Source: Sphingobium sp. 66-54 (GTDB taxonomy: Bacteria > Pseudomonadota > Alphaproteobacteria > Sphingomonadales > Sphingomonadaceae). Taken from it: DNA of 64,000 nt. Positions 32,016-41,031 of the stretch are shown here, piece after piece. Made by a program: the position numbers and the translations under genes. The notes beneath the pieces are model-generated. The model worked only from the letters and a program-made list of their open reading frames with translations, made no database searches and was not told the origin of the DNA. The stretch is taken from the NCBI GenBank assembly GCA_001899715.1, contig MKWI01000016.1, positions 1-64,000 on the forward strand. Reading direction: 5' to 3'. Every line of letters starts with the position of its first letter. The first letter of the stretch is position 1.

Positions 32016-33004
32016 TGATAGGCGATCCAGCAGTCGAGCAGCGCCTTGGCAAGCCCCTTGTCGATGGCCTCGGCGGCTTCCTCCGCGCCTTCGTGCAGAT
32101 CGGCCGCCGCGTCCGCCACGACAAGTGCCGCCGCCGCGTTGAATAGCACCGCGTCGCGATACGCGCCCGGCTCGCCGATCAACAGCGCGCGCAGCGCGGC
32201 GGCGTTATGCGCCGGGTCGCCGCCGCGAATAGCGTCGAGCGGATGGCTTGGCAGGCCCGCATCGGCGGCCGAGATGCGGCGCATGGCGACGATGCCGTCC
32301 GCATGCACCTCCGCCACGTCGTTGCCGCCGGCAAGGGAGAGTTCGTCCAGCCCCTCATCGCCGGAAATCACCATCGCCCGTTCGGTGCCGAGGCCAGCGA
32401 GCGCCTGCGCGTAGATCGGCACATAGGCCGGCCGGGCGATGCCGATAAGCTGGCGCTTGACGCCCGCCGGGTTGGCGAGCGGCCCCATCAGGTTGAAGAT
32501 GGTGCGCCGGCCGATCCTGCGGCGCAGCGGGCCGAGCCGGCCGAGCGAGGGATGGTGCTTCTGCGCGAACAGGAAGCAGATGCCGAGGTCGGCCAGGCAG
32601 CGTTCGGCCGTCTCCGCCGCGCGGTCGAGGTCCAGCCCCAGCGCCTCCAGCGTATCGGCCGCGCCCGCCTTGGAGGAGGCTGCGCGGTTGCCGTGTTTGG
32701 CGACCGGCACGCCGCATGCCGCAACGACGAGGCTGACGGCGGTCGAGACATTGAGCGTATGGTGCCCGTCGCCGCCCGTGCCGCACACGTCGATGGCGCC
32801 CTCCGGCGCCGCGATGGGGATCAGCCGCGCGCGCATCTCCCGCGCGGCGGCGGCGATCTCCACCGCCGTCTCCCCACGCTCGGACAGGGCGATGAGGAAA
32901 GCAGCGATCGCCTCGTCATCCACCGTGCCGTCGAGGATCGCGGCGAAGGCGTCTGCGGCGTCATCGCCGGTCAGCGGCAGAAGAGGATCGGGCAGGGTGC
33001 GCAT
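32012..33004 (-). CDS. trpD: Anthranilate phosphoribosyltransferase
   Basis: TrpD joins anthranilate to PRPP in tryptophan synthesis. The 330-residue protein has [20 protein letters not shown] near residue 72, with the PRPP-binding GTGGD, then [21 protein letters not shown] and the domain-linking region [19 protein letters not shown] near 170. It is the first gene of the trpD-trpC-moaC-acetyltransferase-moeA unit. The 166-nt gap upstream separates it from a plus-strand gene and should hold divergent promoters. Confidence 0.96.
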   Translation of the reverse strand: MRTLPDPLLPLTGDDAADAFAAILDGTVDDEAIAAFLIALSERGETAVEIAAAAREMRARLIPIAAPEGAIDVCGTGGDGHHTLNVSTAVSLVVAACGVPVAKHGNRAASSKAGAADTLEALGLDLDRAAETAERCLADLGICFLFAQKHHPSLGRLGPLRRRIGRRTIFNLMGPLANPAGVKRQLIGIARPAYVPIYAQALAGLGTERAMVISGDEGLDELSLAGGNDVAEVHADGIVAMRRISAADAGLPSHPLDAIRGGDPAHNAAALRALLIGEPGAYRDAVLFNAAAALVVADAAADLHEGAEEAAEAIDKGLAKALLDCWIAYQ

Positions 33005-33170
33005 GGCAGCACGCCATAAAGGCGGTGCGTGGCAAAAGTCGAGGACTTTGCTGGCCGTGTCCGCGCCAAATAAAAAGCGGCATCTCCATCAAATGAATGA
33101 GGCGACGGCCGCCAGGCCCACTTATGGTTCCGCGGTCGCTCAAGTGGCGACGATGTTGGAGGTATGAACC

Positions 33171-33635
33171 GTGAGATACCCGATTCTTGCCTTGGGTCTC
33201 TGTCTGCTGCCCGTTGCGGTGGGCGCGCAGGCACTGGCTGACGCGGATGGGCCGGAAGCCGTCATGACAGCGATGGACGATTGCTGGGCGAAGCGCGACG
33301 CCGATTGCCTCGCCGCGCACGTTACCGATGACCTCGTCTATACCAACGCCACCGGTAGCCACTGGCGTAGCAAGGCGGCGCGTCAGGGCTGGCAGGCGCT
33401 GCTCGCAAGCGACATGGCGGCTTTCCCGCAGACGGAGGAGCGGCTGGTCCGCCGCCTCGGCCCGGATACCGCTATCGTGTGGGAGCGTGGCCGGCTCTCC
33501 GGCTTGAAAACGCCCGATGGAAAGGCGTTACCGCCCATGCAAACCTTCGGGACCATGACGATGGTTCGGCGTGGCGGCATATGGCTGCTCGCTGCGGGGC
33601 AGACATTGCTGGTGCCGCAACCGTCCGCGCCCTGA
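33171..33635 (+). CDS. Secreted SnoaL-like (DUF4440-type) protein
   Basis: A 154-residue protein with a signal peptide (about residues 1-22, ending VGAQA) and a single NTF2-like domain: AVMTAMDDCWAKRDADCLAA at about 30-49, HVTDDLVYTNATG near 50, and a beta-rich end MVRRGGIWLLAAGQTLLV. Such small secreted folds bind or convert unknown ligands; nothing here shows which. The ATG is preceded by GGAGG at 33159-33163. It stands alone between divergent and convergent neighbours. Confidence 0.75.
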   Translation: MRYPILALGLCLLPVAVGAQALADADGPEAVMTAMDDCWAKRDADCLAAHVTDDLVYTNATGSHWRSKAARQGWQALLASDMAAFPQTEERLVRRLGPDTAIVWERGRLSGLKTPDGKALPPMQTFGTMTMVRRGGIWLLAAGQTLLVPQPSAP

Positions 33636-33650
33636 TGCGGGAACGCCCCC

Positions 33651-34433
33651 TCAGACCAGCTCCACTACATCCGCGATGGAGGCCAGCACCCGGCTCGGCC
33701 GGTAGGGGAAGCGTGCCACCTGATCGGCCCGCGTCGAGCCGGTAAGCACGAGGATCGTCTCCAGCCCGGCCTCGATCCCGGCGACGATGTCGGTATCCAT
33801 GCGGTCGCCGATCATCACCGTGCTTTCCGAGCGCGCCTCGATACGGTTCATGGCGCTGCGGAACATCATCGGGTTGGGCTTGCCGACGAAATAGGGCTTG
33901 GCCCCCGTTGCGGTCGCGATCATCGCGGCGACCGATCCGGTGGCGGGCAGCGGCCCTTCGGGCGAGGGCGATGTCACGTCCGGGTTGGTGGCGATGAACC
34001 GCGCGCCGTTGCCGATCAGGCGGATCGCGCGGGTGATCGTCTCGAAGCTGTGCGTGCGCGTCTCGCCCAGCACGACATAGTCGGCGTCATGGTCGGTCAG
34101 CGTATAGCCGACCTCGTAGAGCGCGGTGGTCAGCCCCGCCTCGCCGATGACGAAGGCCGATCCGCCCGGCTTCTGCGAGTGGAGGAAATCCGCTGTCGCC
34201 AGCGCCGAGGTCCAGATCGCGCGTTCGGGCACGATCAGGCCGGAGCGGGCGAGCCGCGCGGCCAGATCGCGCGGGGTGAAGATCGAGTTGTTGGTGAGGA
34301 CGAGGAAGGCCCGGTCCTTCTCCACCAGCCGGGCGATGAACGCGGCCGCGCCCGGCAGCGCCGTATCCTCGTGCACCAGCACGCCGTCCATGTCGGTCAG
34401 CCAGCATTCGGGCTCCCTGCGCTCGGTCGTCAT
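33651..34433 (-). CDS. HAD-IIA family phosphatase (NagD-like)
   Basis: A 260-residue HAD-superfamily sugar phosphatase of the NagD type. Motif I is LTDMDGVLVHED near residue 13, with nucleophile and acid aspartates DxD. LTNNSIFTPRDLAARL near residue 46 is the second motif, GKPNPMMF near 189 carries the lysine, and MIGDRMDTDIVAG near 208 is the metal site. Substrate is unknown. It sits between the small secreted protein and trpG, reading towards trpC, with a gap of 28 nt to trpG. Confidence 0.85.
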   Translation of the reverse strand: MTTERREPECWLTDMDGVLVHEDTALPGAAAFIARLVEKDRAFLVLTNNSIFTPRDLAARLARSGLIVPERAIWTSALATADFLHSQKPGGSAFVIGEAGLTTALYEVGYTLTDHDADYVVLGETRTHSFETITRAIRLIGNGARFIATNPDVTSPSPEGPLPATGSVAAMIATATGAKPYFVGKPNPMMFRSAMNRIEARSESTVMIGDRMDTDIVAGIEAGLETILVLTGSTRADQVARFPYRPSRVLASIADVVELV

Positions 34434-34461
34434 GCACGTCCCCCTTCTGGCGGCTCCCGGT

Positions 34462-35055
34462 TCAGGCCCGCTCCGTCACGGCCAGCCCGGCCAGCCGCAT
34501 GAAGTTGGCCAGCATTGCATGGCCATGCTCGGTGGCGATGCTCTCCGGGTGGAACTGCACGCTGTGGATCGGCAGGCTCTTGTGGCGGAAGGCCATGACC
34601 GATCCGTCCTCGCTAGTCGCGTTGACGATGAGGTCCGCCGGAACATCCTCGACGATCAGCGAATGGTAGCGCGTGGCCGTGAACGGGGAGGGGATTCCTT
34701 CGAACAGCCCGGTCCCGTCATGCGTTACCGGCGATGTCTTGCCGTGCATCAGCCCGCCGCGCACCACCTTGCCGCCGAAATACTGGCCGATCGCCTGATG
34801 GCCCAGGCACACGCCGAGCAGCGGCTTGCCCGCCTGCGCGCAGGCCGCGACCAGATCCAGGCTGATGCCCGCCTCGTTGGGCGTGCAGGGGCCGGGCGAG
34901 AGCAGGAACGCCTCCGCGCCGGAGGAGAGCGCCTGCCCGGCCGAGATGGCGTCGTTGCGCACCACCTCCACCTGCGCGCCCAGCTCCATCAGATAATGGA
35001 CGAGGTTCCAGGTGAAGCTGTCGTAATTGTCGATGACGAGGATCATGATCGGCAT
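34462..35055 (-). CDS. trpG: Anthranilate synthase component II (glutamine amidotransferase)
   Basis: TrpG supplies ammonia from glutamine to TrpE. The 197-residue class I amidotransferase has [12 protein letters not shown] near residue 52, nucleophile cysteine in [10 protein letters not shown] near 80, and the His-Glu pair VQFHPESI near 168. Starts at 35055 or at the ATG three codons later ([14 protein letters not shown]), which is the family's usual beginning; no clear ribosome site decides. It is separated from trpE by an asparaginase-like gene, a cation transporter and a GIY-YIG gene. Confidence 0.94.
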   Translation of the reverse strand: MPIMILVIDNYDSFTWNLVHYLMELGAQVEVVRNDAISAGQALSSGAEAFLLSPGPCTPNEAGISLDLVAACAQAGKPLLGVCLGHQAIGQYFGGKVVRGGLMHGKTSPVTHDGTGLFEGIPSPFTATRYHSLIVEDVPADLIVNATSEDGSVMAFRHKSLPIHSVQFHPESIATEHGHAMLANFMRLAGLAVTERA

Positions 35056-35119
35056 CTAGGCGGCGGCGCGGCGGCGCGCAAGTTGCGACAGCGCAGGGTG
35101 GGTGCGTTATAGCGGCCGC

Positions 35120-35620
35120 ATGACAGACATGACCGACCCCATCCTCGTGCTCACCACCGGCGGCACCATCGACAAGCTCTATTTCGACGCGCTCAGCGAA
35201 TATCAGGTAGGCGAGCCGATCATCGCCCGCCTGCTCGCCATCGCGCGGGTGACGCAGCCGTTCGAGATCGAGAGCCTGCTACGCAAGGACAGTCTGGAGC
35301 TGACCGACGCCGACCGCGCCCTCATCCGCGCGCATGTGGCGGGGGCGGGCGCATCGCGTGTTGTCATCACCCACGGCACCGACACCATGACCGCCACCGC
35401 GCAGGCGCTGGCGGATGTGCCCGGCAAGACCATCGTGCTCCTCGGCGCGCTCGCCCCGGCGCGCTTTGCGGAGAGCGACGCCAGCTTCAACCTCGGCATG
35501 GCCTTCGCCACCGCGCAAGTCGCCCCGCCGGGCATCTACATCACCATGAACGGCACGGTGTTCCGCGCCGGCGACGTGGTCAAGGATCGCGCGCGCGGCG
35601 CCTTCACGCGCAAGGGCTGA
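35120..35620 (+). CDS. Short asparaginase-like protein (N-terminal domain only)
   Basis: A 166-residue protein consisting only of the N-terminal domain of type I/II asparaginases. LVLTTGGTIDK near residue 10 contains the nucleophile threonine motif, and VITHGTDTMTATAQAL near 85 is the second catalytic motif with Thr-Asp. The C-terminal domain, another 150 residues or so, is missing. I know similar short asparaginase-domain proteins in sphingomonads, so this may be a distinct family rather than a broken gene; no frameshift is seen downstream. Start chosen at 35120; activity as asparaginase is doubtful. Confidence 0.78.
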   Translation: MTDMTDPILVLTTGGTIDKLYFDALSEYQVGEPIIARLLAIARVTQPFEIESLLRKDSLELTDADRALIRAHVAGAGASRVVITHGTDTMTATAQALADVPGKTIVLLGALAPARFAESDASFNLGMAFATAQVAPPGIYITMNGTVFRAGDVVKDRARGAFTRKG

Positions 35621-35672
35621 CGGCGCCTGACCACGGCTGATGACACCCAGATGTGTGCTCGCGAATATTGAT

Positions 35673-35749
35673 GTGCTCCTGCGCAGGCAGGAGCCTAGGG
35701 TTCAACCGCAGTTCCCTATCCCTCTGGGCTCCCGCCTGCGCAGGAGCAC
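35673..35749. repeat. Paired palindromic intergenic repeat (GTGCTCCTGCGCAGGCAGGAG family)
   Basis: Two inverted copies: GTGCTCCTGCGCAGGCAGGA at the left and CTGCGCAGGAGCAC at the right, separated by about 40 nt of variable sequence that includes AACCGCAGTTCCCTATC. The same unit occurs at 45679-45702, 48580-48657, 49872-49898, 50996-51021, 56255-56338 and, weakly, at 54471 and 63660. It is intergenic everywhere. Confidence 0.75.
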
Positions 35750-35813
35750 GCTCATTCTACGTGGGAAGGAGGCCGAAAGCCGGCTTCCGCATCAGCGGGA
35801 TCAATCCACCCCC

Positions 35814-36746
35814 TCACTCACACGCTGCGCACGCTGCCTCGCCATCCACCTCGATCTGCACCGTGGCATGGTCGATATGGAAACGCTCCGCCAGCTCCGT
35901 GCCGATTCGCTGGAGGAAGGCGTCGCCCGGATGGCCGCCCGGCATGCGCAGATGCGCGGTGAGGGCCGTCTGCGTGGTGCTGAGCGACCAGATGTGGAGA
36001 TGATGCACGTCCGCCACGCCCGGCTGCGCGCGCAACCAGCCATCGACCGCGTCCCCGTCCAGCCCGGCGGGCACCGCGAGCAGGCTCATCTTCACCGAAT
36101 CCTTGAGCAGTCCCCAGGTGCCGAAGGTGATGACGATAATGATGATGAGGCTGGTCAGCGGGTCGATCCAGAGCAGGCCGGTGAGGCCGATCAGCACGCC
36201 GGCCACCACCACGCCTACCGAGACCAGTGCATCGGCCACCATGTGCAGATAGGCGCCGCGGATATTGAGGTCGCTCTTGCGCCCGCGCATGAACAGCCAC
36301 GCCGTGAAGCCGTTGATGAGGATGCCGATCGCGGCGACGAAGATCATCGTCCCGCTGCTCACCGGCGCGGGGTTGAAGAAGCGCTGCACCGTCTCCAGCG
36401 CGATCGCCCCCACCGCGATCAGCAGCAGCGCGGCATTGAGCAAGGCGGCGAGAATGGACGAACTTTTGAACCCGTAAGTGAACCGCGCGCTCGGCTCCTT
36501 CGTCGCCAACAACGTCGCGCCCCAGGCGATCAGCAGCCCGAGCACGTCCGAGAGATTGTGCCCCGCATCGGCCACCAGCGCCATCGAGCCGGACGCCAGC
36601 CCATAACCGGCTTCGACCAGCACAAAGACGCTGTTGAGCACGATGCCAATGACGAACGCGCGCCCGAAACTGGCGGGCGCATGGCTGTGGCCATGGTCAT
36701 GCCCGGCGTGGCCGTGTGCGGGATCGGAGTGGCTGTGAGCGTGCAT
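35814..36746 (-). CDS. Cation diffusion facilitator (zinc/cobalt/cadmium efflux)
   Basis: A 310-residue CDF transporter that exports divalent metal ions with protons. The N-terminus is histidine-rich (HGHAGHDHGHSH), as in ZitB/CzcD proteins. Six membrane helices follow. Metal-site motifs are DAGHNLSDVLG near residue 62 and HMVADALVSVG near 167. A C-terminal domain with DVHHLHIWSLSTTQTALTAH lies at about 240-260. The end is cysteine-containing (AACAACE). It reads away from the trpE-side genes. Confidence 0.94.
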   Translation of the reverse strand: MHAHSHSDPAHGHAGHDHGHSHAPASFGRAFVIGIVLNSVFVLVEAGYGLASGSMALVADAGHNLSDVLGLLIAWGATLLATKEPSARFTYGFKSSSILAALLNAALLLIAVGAIALETVQRFFNPAPVSSGTMIFVAAIGILINGFTAWLFMRGRKSDLNIRGAYLHMVADALVSVGVVVAGVLIGLTGLLWIDPLTSLIIIIVITFGTWGLLKDSVKMSLLAVPAGLDGDAVDGWLRAQPGVADVHHLHIWSLSTTQTALTAHLRMPGGHPGDAFLQRIGTELAERFHIDHATVQIEVDGEAACAACE

Positions 36747-36877
36747 GGTCTCGATGCGGTTCCCCGGTGACGCTTGAAGCGTGCCTATCAGAGCCTCCGT
36801 GCGGTTGGAAGGCAGGTGAGGGTGGAGCGATCTCTGGAAGACTGTCGGCGGCTCGCTTTGCAGCCATAACCCGCCCC

Positions 36878-36910
36878 GTCACCCCGGGATTGACCCGGTG
36901 TCCCGCTTCC
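36878..36910. repeat. Intergenic repeat, GTCACCCCGG family
   Basis: GTCACCCCGGGATTGACCCG then GTGTCCCGCTTCC at this site matches the inverted copy at 37231-37261 and the copy at 54356-54388. The unit is internally palindromic (ACCCCGG versus CCGGGGT). It is found only between genes and looks like a dispersed short repeat. Confidence 0.6.
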
Positions 36911-36914
36911 TCGG

Positions 36915-37214
36915 TCACACCAGCCGGTCGAACAGATCCCGCCAAACGGGGTTGCCGCGCTCGATCAGATCGAATTTCCACCGCCGGCGCCAGCGCTTGA
37001 GGCGCTTTTCGTGCGCGATGCAGTCGGCGATGTCCTCGCCGCGTTCGGCCCAGGCCAGACAAACCAGCCCATAGCGCGCACAGAAGGCGGAGCCGGTGCC
37101 GGATCGGTGCTGATGGATGTGCGCGGCAAGATGCGACGTAACGCCGACAGACAGAGTGCCACGATAGCGGTCGGCCATGATATAGCCCCAGCCGCCTCGT
37201 TGCCCCCGCTCCAT
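36915..37214 (-). CDS. GIY-YIG family endonuclease (YhbQ-like)
   Basis: A 99-residue single-domain GIY-YIG protein. WGYIMADRYRGTLSVGVTS at about residues 9-27 covers the GIY and YIG elements (GYI and SVGV). HQHRSGTGSAFCARYG follows, then HEKRLKRWRRRWKFDLIE with the usual conserved residues. Such short proteins are common in alphaproteobacteria; nuclease activity has been little studied. It lies between two repeats of the same family (36878-36910 and 37231-37261). Confidence 0.83.
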   Translation of the reverse strand: MERGQRGGWGYIMADRYRGTLSVGVTSHLAAHIHQHRSGTGSAFCARYGLVCLAWAERGEDIADCIAHEKRLKRWRRRWKFDLIERGNPVWRDLFDRLV

Positions 37215-37230
37215 CGACCGGGGATGAGAG

Positions 37231-37261
37231 AAGCGGGACCCCGGGTCAAGCCCGGGGTGAC
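37231..37261. repeat. Intergenic repeat, GTCACCCCGG family (inverted copy)
   Basis: This is the reverse complement of the copy at 36878-36910, reading AAGCGGGACCCCGGGTCAAG and ending CCCGGGGTGAC. The two copies flank the GIY-YIG gene in inverted orientation. Confidence 0.6.
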
Positions 37262-37350
37262 GATGGTTGTGGATCGTCGCTCACTACCCCGTGTGGGGCT
37301 GGTAAGCGTTGCGAAAAGAGGCGGCCGATATCGTGCCGGAGGACCCGCCC

Positions 37351-38868
37351 CTACTGCCCGAACCCGCTCTCCTTCGCGACCTTCACTGCCTCGCGCGCGG
37401 CTGCAAATAGCGCGCCGGATTTGTGCTCGCACTCGCGCTGCTCATAGTCCGGATCGGAGTCCGCGACGATGCCGGCGCCGGCCTGCACGTGCATCACGCC
37501 GTCCTTCACTAGCGCGGTGCGCAGCACGATGCAGCTATCCATGTCGCCGTTGGGCGAGAAATAGCCGACGCCGCCCGCGTAGGGCCCGCGCGTCTCGCTC
37601 TCCAGTTCGGCGATGATCTCGCAGGCGCGCACCTTGGGCGCGCCGGAAACGGTGCCGGCCGGGAAGCCCGCGAACAGCGCATCAAGCGGGTCGTGCTTGG
37701 GGTCCAGCCGGCCGACCACGTTCGAGACGATGTGCATCACATGGCTGTAGAACTCGACCGTGTAGCTGTCCGTCACGCTCACCGTGCCGGCGCTCGCCAC
37801 GCGGCCGACGTCGTTGCGGCCGAGGTCGAGCAGCATCAGATGCTCGGCGCGCTCCTTGGGGTCGGCGAGCAGCGAGGCGCGGTTGGCGGCGTCCTCGCTT
37901 GCGGTCTTGCCACGCGGCCGGGTGCCGGCGATCGGGCGGATCGTCACCTCGCCGTCGCGCACGCGCACGAGGATCTCAGGGCTTGAGCCGGTCAGCGCGA
38001 AGCCGGGCAGGTCGAGATGGTAGAGGAAAGGCGAGGGGTTGATGCGCCGCAGTGCCCGGTAGAGGTCGATCGGCGGCAGCGTGAACGGCGTGGTGAAGCG
38101 CTGCGCCAGCACCACCTGAAAGATATCGCCGGCGAGGATATAATCCTTCGCCTTGAGCACCATCTCGCGATAGCGCGTGGCCGGCACCACCGGGCTGGCC
38201 GCGATCTCGGGGAAATCGAGCGTCGCGGCCGGCGGCGCCACGAACGGCCGCGCCAGCTTCGCGGCGGTCTCCTCGATCCGGTCGCGCGCGGCATCCAGCG
38301 CCTTGTCGGCGTCTCCCGCGTCGCCCGCCCACACCGGCGCGACGATGTAGAGCGCGTCGGCCAGCCGGTCGAACACCAGCACCACGGTCGGGCGGACGAA
38401 CAGCATATCCGGCGTGCCGAGGCCGTTGTCGGCCGGGCGCGGCAGCTTTTCGACGAGGCCGATCGTCTCATAGGCGAAATAGCCGACGAGGCAGGCCAGC
38501 GCGCCGGGCAGGGCAGGGTCTACGTCCGCGCGGCACTCGGCGACGAGCGCGCGCAGCGCCGCCAGCGGGTCGGCATCGAGCGGGGTGAAGGCCGCCCGGT
38601 CGGTCCGCCACGTGCGGTTGATTTCGGCCTGTCGCCCTGTGGCGCGAAACACGAGATCGGGGGCGAGGCCGATCAGGCTGTAGCGCCCGCGCGTCGCGCC
38701 GCCCTCCACCGATTCGAGGATGAAGTCGCCCCGTTGCGGCTCGATCAGCTTGAGCGCGGCCGAGACCGGCGTCTCGGTGTCCGCGATCAGCCGCTGCCAG
38801 ACGAGCGCCGAGCGCCCCTGCGCGAGCGCGGCGCGTGCCGCGGCGATGCTGTCCGTCACCCCGTCCAA
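37351..38868 (-). CDS. trpE: Anthranilate synthase component I
   Basis: TrpE makes anthranilate from chorismate, using ammonia from TrpG. The 505-residue protein has the N-terminal regulatory region with the SAALKLIEPQRGDFILESVEGG type feedback-site sequence near residue 36. The chorismate-binding domain includes FALTGSSPEILVRVRDGEV near 298 and IRPIAGTRPRG near 315. PAGTVSGAPKVRACEIIAEL near 420 and YSPNGDMDSCIVLRTALV also fit. It lies 3 nt from ppiD on the same strand, so the two are probably cotranscribed. Confidence 0.95.
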   Translation of the reverse strand: MDGVTDSIAAARAALAQGRSALVWQRLIADTETPVSAALKLIEPQRGDFILESVEGGATRGRYSLIGLAPDLVFRATGRQAEINRTWRTDRAAFTPLDADPLAALRALVAECRADVDPALPGALACLVGYFAYETIGLVEKLPRPADNGLGTPDMLFVRPTVVLVFDRLADALYIVAPVWAGDAGDADKALDAARDRIEETAAKLARPFVAPPAATLDFPEIAASPVVPATRYREMVLKAKDYILAGDIFQVVLAQRFTTPFTLPPIDLYRALRRINPSPFLYHLDLPGFALTGSSPEILVRVRDGEVTIRPIAGTRPRGKTASEDAANRASLLADPKERAEHLMLLDLGRNDVGRVASAGTVSVTDSYTVEFYSHVMHIVSNVVGRLDPKHDPLDALFAGFPAGTVSGAPKVRACEIIAELESETRGPYAGGVGYFSPNGDMDSCIVLRTALVKDGVMHVQAGAGIVADSDPDYEQRECEHKSGALFAAAREAVKVAKESGFGQ

Positions 38869-38871
38869 GGC

Positions 38872-40836
38872 TTATTGTCCGCCGCCGCCGCCGCCATTGG
38901 CCTCGCGCAGCGCCTTCTCGACGGCGGCCATGGCGGCGTCGTTCCGCGTCACGCCAAGGTCCTTCTGGATCGCGGTCATGAACTGGCGGGCATATTCGCC
39001 GCCGAGCACGTTGGCGAGCCCGGCCTGGGTCGAGGCGATGAGTTGCGGCACCTTGAGCGGGTCCTGCGGCGTGATGCTGTCCAGCCGCACGACGACGAAG
39101 CCCTGGTTGTTCTCCAGCGGCAGCATCCGCGTGGCGCCCTTGTTCAGCGTGAACAGCGCTTCGAGCGGTGGCGGGATCTGGCCGCCGTTGCGGTTGATGT
39201 CAGCGCGGCGCGCTTCGATCGGCTGGCGCTGGATCTCCGGGATATTGAGCTTGGCGAGCGCCGCGCCCGGCTCCGTCCCCTTGCCCAGTTCGGCAGCCAG
39301 TTGCGTGGCGGCCTGCCGCGCTTTCTCAGCGCCCTTGGAGAGGCCCCAGACGACCTGCACGGCAGCCTTGACCTGCGCGAAGGGTGGAGGCCCGGCCGGC
39401 ACCACGTCGGTCACGGCGACGATGGCGGCTTCCTCGTCCTCCTTGACCGGCACGATTTGCGGATCGTCGTCCACGGACATGTTGAAGGCTTGCTTGAGCA
39501 TTTCCGTCACCGCCGGGTCCGGCTGATAGGCCGGGTTGTCGGGCGCCTTGCCGTCCTTGGTGAGCAGCGGCGTCTCGACCAGCGTGAGTTGCTTCTCCTT
39601 GGCCAGCTCGGCGAAGCTCGTGCCGTCGCCCAGCTTGCCGTCCATATCGTTCAGATATTCGCTGAACAGCACCTTCTGCTTGGCCGCGCGCACCTCCGGC
39701 GCCAGTTCGGCGCTGGCCTGCTCCAGCGTCTTGCCGGCGGTCTCGCGCGCATCGTCCACGCGCAGCACCGACCAGCCGAGCGCGGTCCGGTAGGGGCCGA
39801 GCACCGCGCCCTTCTGCGCGGCGAAGGCAGCCTTGGCGATGTCCGCGCTAGTCTGGCCCGCCAGCTTGTCCTGCTCCTGATCGGTCAGCTTCATCGCGGC
39901 GAGGCCGAGCCCGCGCGCCACATCGGCGAGCGCCTGTCCGCCCCTGGCCTTGGCGGCGGCGTCCCTGGCGGCGGCCTCGCTGGTGAGGATGAGCTGGCTC
40001 ACATCGCGCACCTGCCGCGCCTTATACTGGCTCGCCTTGTCCTTATAGGCTTTCTCCAGTTCCGCCTGGGTCGGCGCCGCCGCGCTCTCGAAGCGGGCAA
40101 GGTTGACCAGCGCGTAGCGCAGCTTGCGCCGCTCGGGGATGGTGAACTGCGCCGGATTGGCGGTGTAATAGGCTTGCAGTTCCGCGTCGCTCGGCTGCTC
40201 CCTGGGCGCGAACGCGGCGGAGGGGACGGCGAACAGCTCGCCCTTGCGCTCCTCGATCAGCATCGCCGCATAGGGCGGCACCATCCCGTCCGGCGCGCGC
40301 GAGCCGGCGCCGACCGGGGCCAGCACCTGCTGCTGGATGATCTGGGCGGTGATATCGTCGCGGAAGTCCTGCTCGCTGATCCGCCGCTGGGCGAGGAGCT
40401 GGCGGAACACCGTCTCGCTGAAATTGCCGGTGGCGTCCACGAACGCGCTGTTGCTGGCGATCTGCGCGTCGACCAGCGCCTTGCTGATGCGCATGCCGTG
40501 CTTCTCGCCATAGACGATCAGCGCCTGGGTGGAGATCATGTCGTCCGCCACCTGCCGCAGCAGGCCCTGGCTCAGGAACTGGTCGATGGTCAGCTCGGGA
40601 TTTTCCTCGCGCATCCGCTCGAAGATGGTCTGCGCGCGGCTTTGCAGCGCGTCGGTGGTGATCCCGCGCCCGCCGACCTTTGCGATCGCGTTGCTCGATG
40701 TGCCGGGAAGCTGGAAGGTCAGGTTCCCCGTTCCCGACATATCGGTGAGCACGAAGGCGACACCGATCAGGAGAAGGAAACCGACGGCAAAATAGCCGCC
40801 GATCTTGGAACCGAGCATGCGCCTGAAAAAATACAT
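38872..40836 (-). CDS. ppiD: PpiD-like periplasmic peptidyl-prolyl isomerase/chaperone
   Basis: A 654-residue membrane-anchored SurA/PpiD-type chaperone for outer-membrane and secreted proteins. It has an N-terminal membrane helix (about residues 14-32). A SurA-like N-terminal domain follows, with TFQLPGTSSNAIAKVGG and an ALIVYGEKHGMRISKALVDA helix near residue 110. A parvulin PPIase-like region then leads to a C-terminal SurA-like region, and the tail ends in a Gly/Gln run. Length and layout fit PpiD. It lies 3 nt upstream of trpE. Confidence 0.9.
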   Translation of the reverse strand: MYFFRRMLGSKIGGYFAVGFLLLIGVAFVLTDMSGTGNLTFQLPGTSSNAIAKVGGRGITTDALQSRAQTIFERMREENPELTIDQFLSQGLLRQVADDMISTQALIVYGEKHGMRISKALVDAQIASNSAFVDATGNFSETVFRQLLAQRRISEQDFRDDITAQIIQQQVLAPVGAGSRAPDGMVPPYAAMLIEERKGELFAVPSAAFAPREQPSDAELQAYYTANPAQFTIPERRKLRYALVNLARFESAAAPTQAELEKAYKDKASQYKARQVRDVSQLILTSEAAARDAAAKARGGQALADVARGLGLAAMKLTDQEQDKLAGQTSADIAKAAFAAQKGAVLGPYRTALGWSVLRVDDARETAGKTLEQASAELAPEVRAAKQKVLFSEYLNDMDGKLGDGTSFAELAKEKQLTLVETPLLTKDGKAPDNPAYQPDPAVTEMLKQAFNMSVDDDPQIVPVKEDEEAAIVAVTDVVPAGPPPFAQVKAAVQVVWGLSKGAEKARQAATQLAAELGKGTEPGAALAKLNIPEIQRQPIEARRADINRNGGQIPPPLEALFTLNKGATRMLPLENNQGFVVVRLDSITPQDPLKVPQLIASTQAGLANVLGGEYARQFMTAIQKDLGVTRNDAAMAAVEKALREANGGGGGGQ

Positions 40837-41031
40837 GTCCTTGCCACCAAAGCTTGCCGGGCGAAAACGCAGGCCGACGCTTTAGGGGGTGTGCTCCCGC
40901 TCCGCAATGGCCCAGAGCAGGCCGGCGGCGCGGCGGGGCGGGGCGCGGGGTCTGGACAAAGCGGCGGCGCCCGTCCATCGCGCTCTCATCCGGCGACAGG
41001 CCACCAACTGGAAAAAGGGACTCCGCGAACC

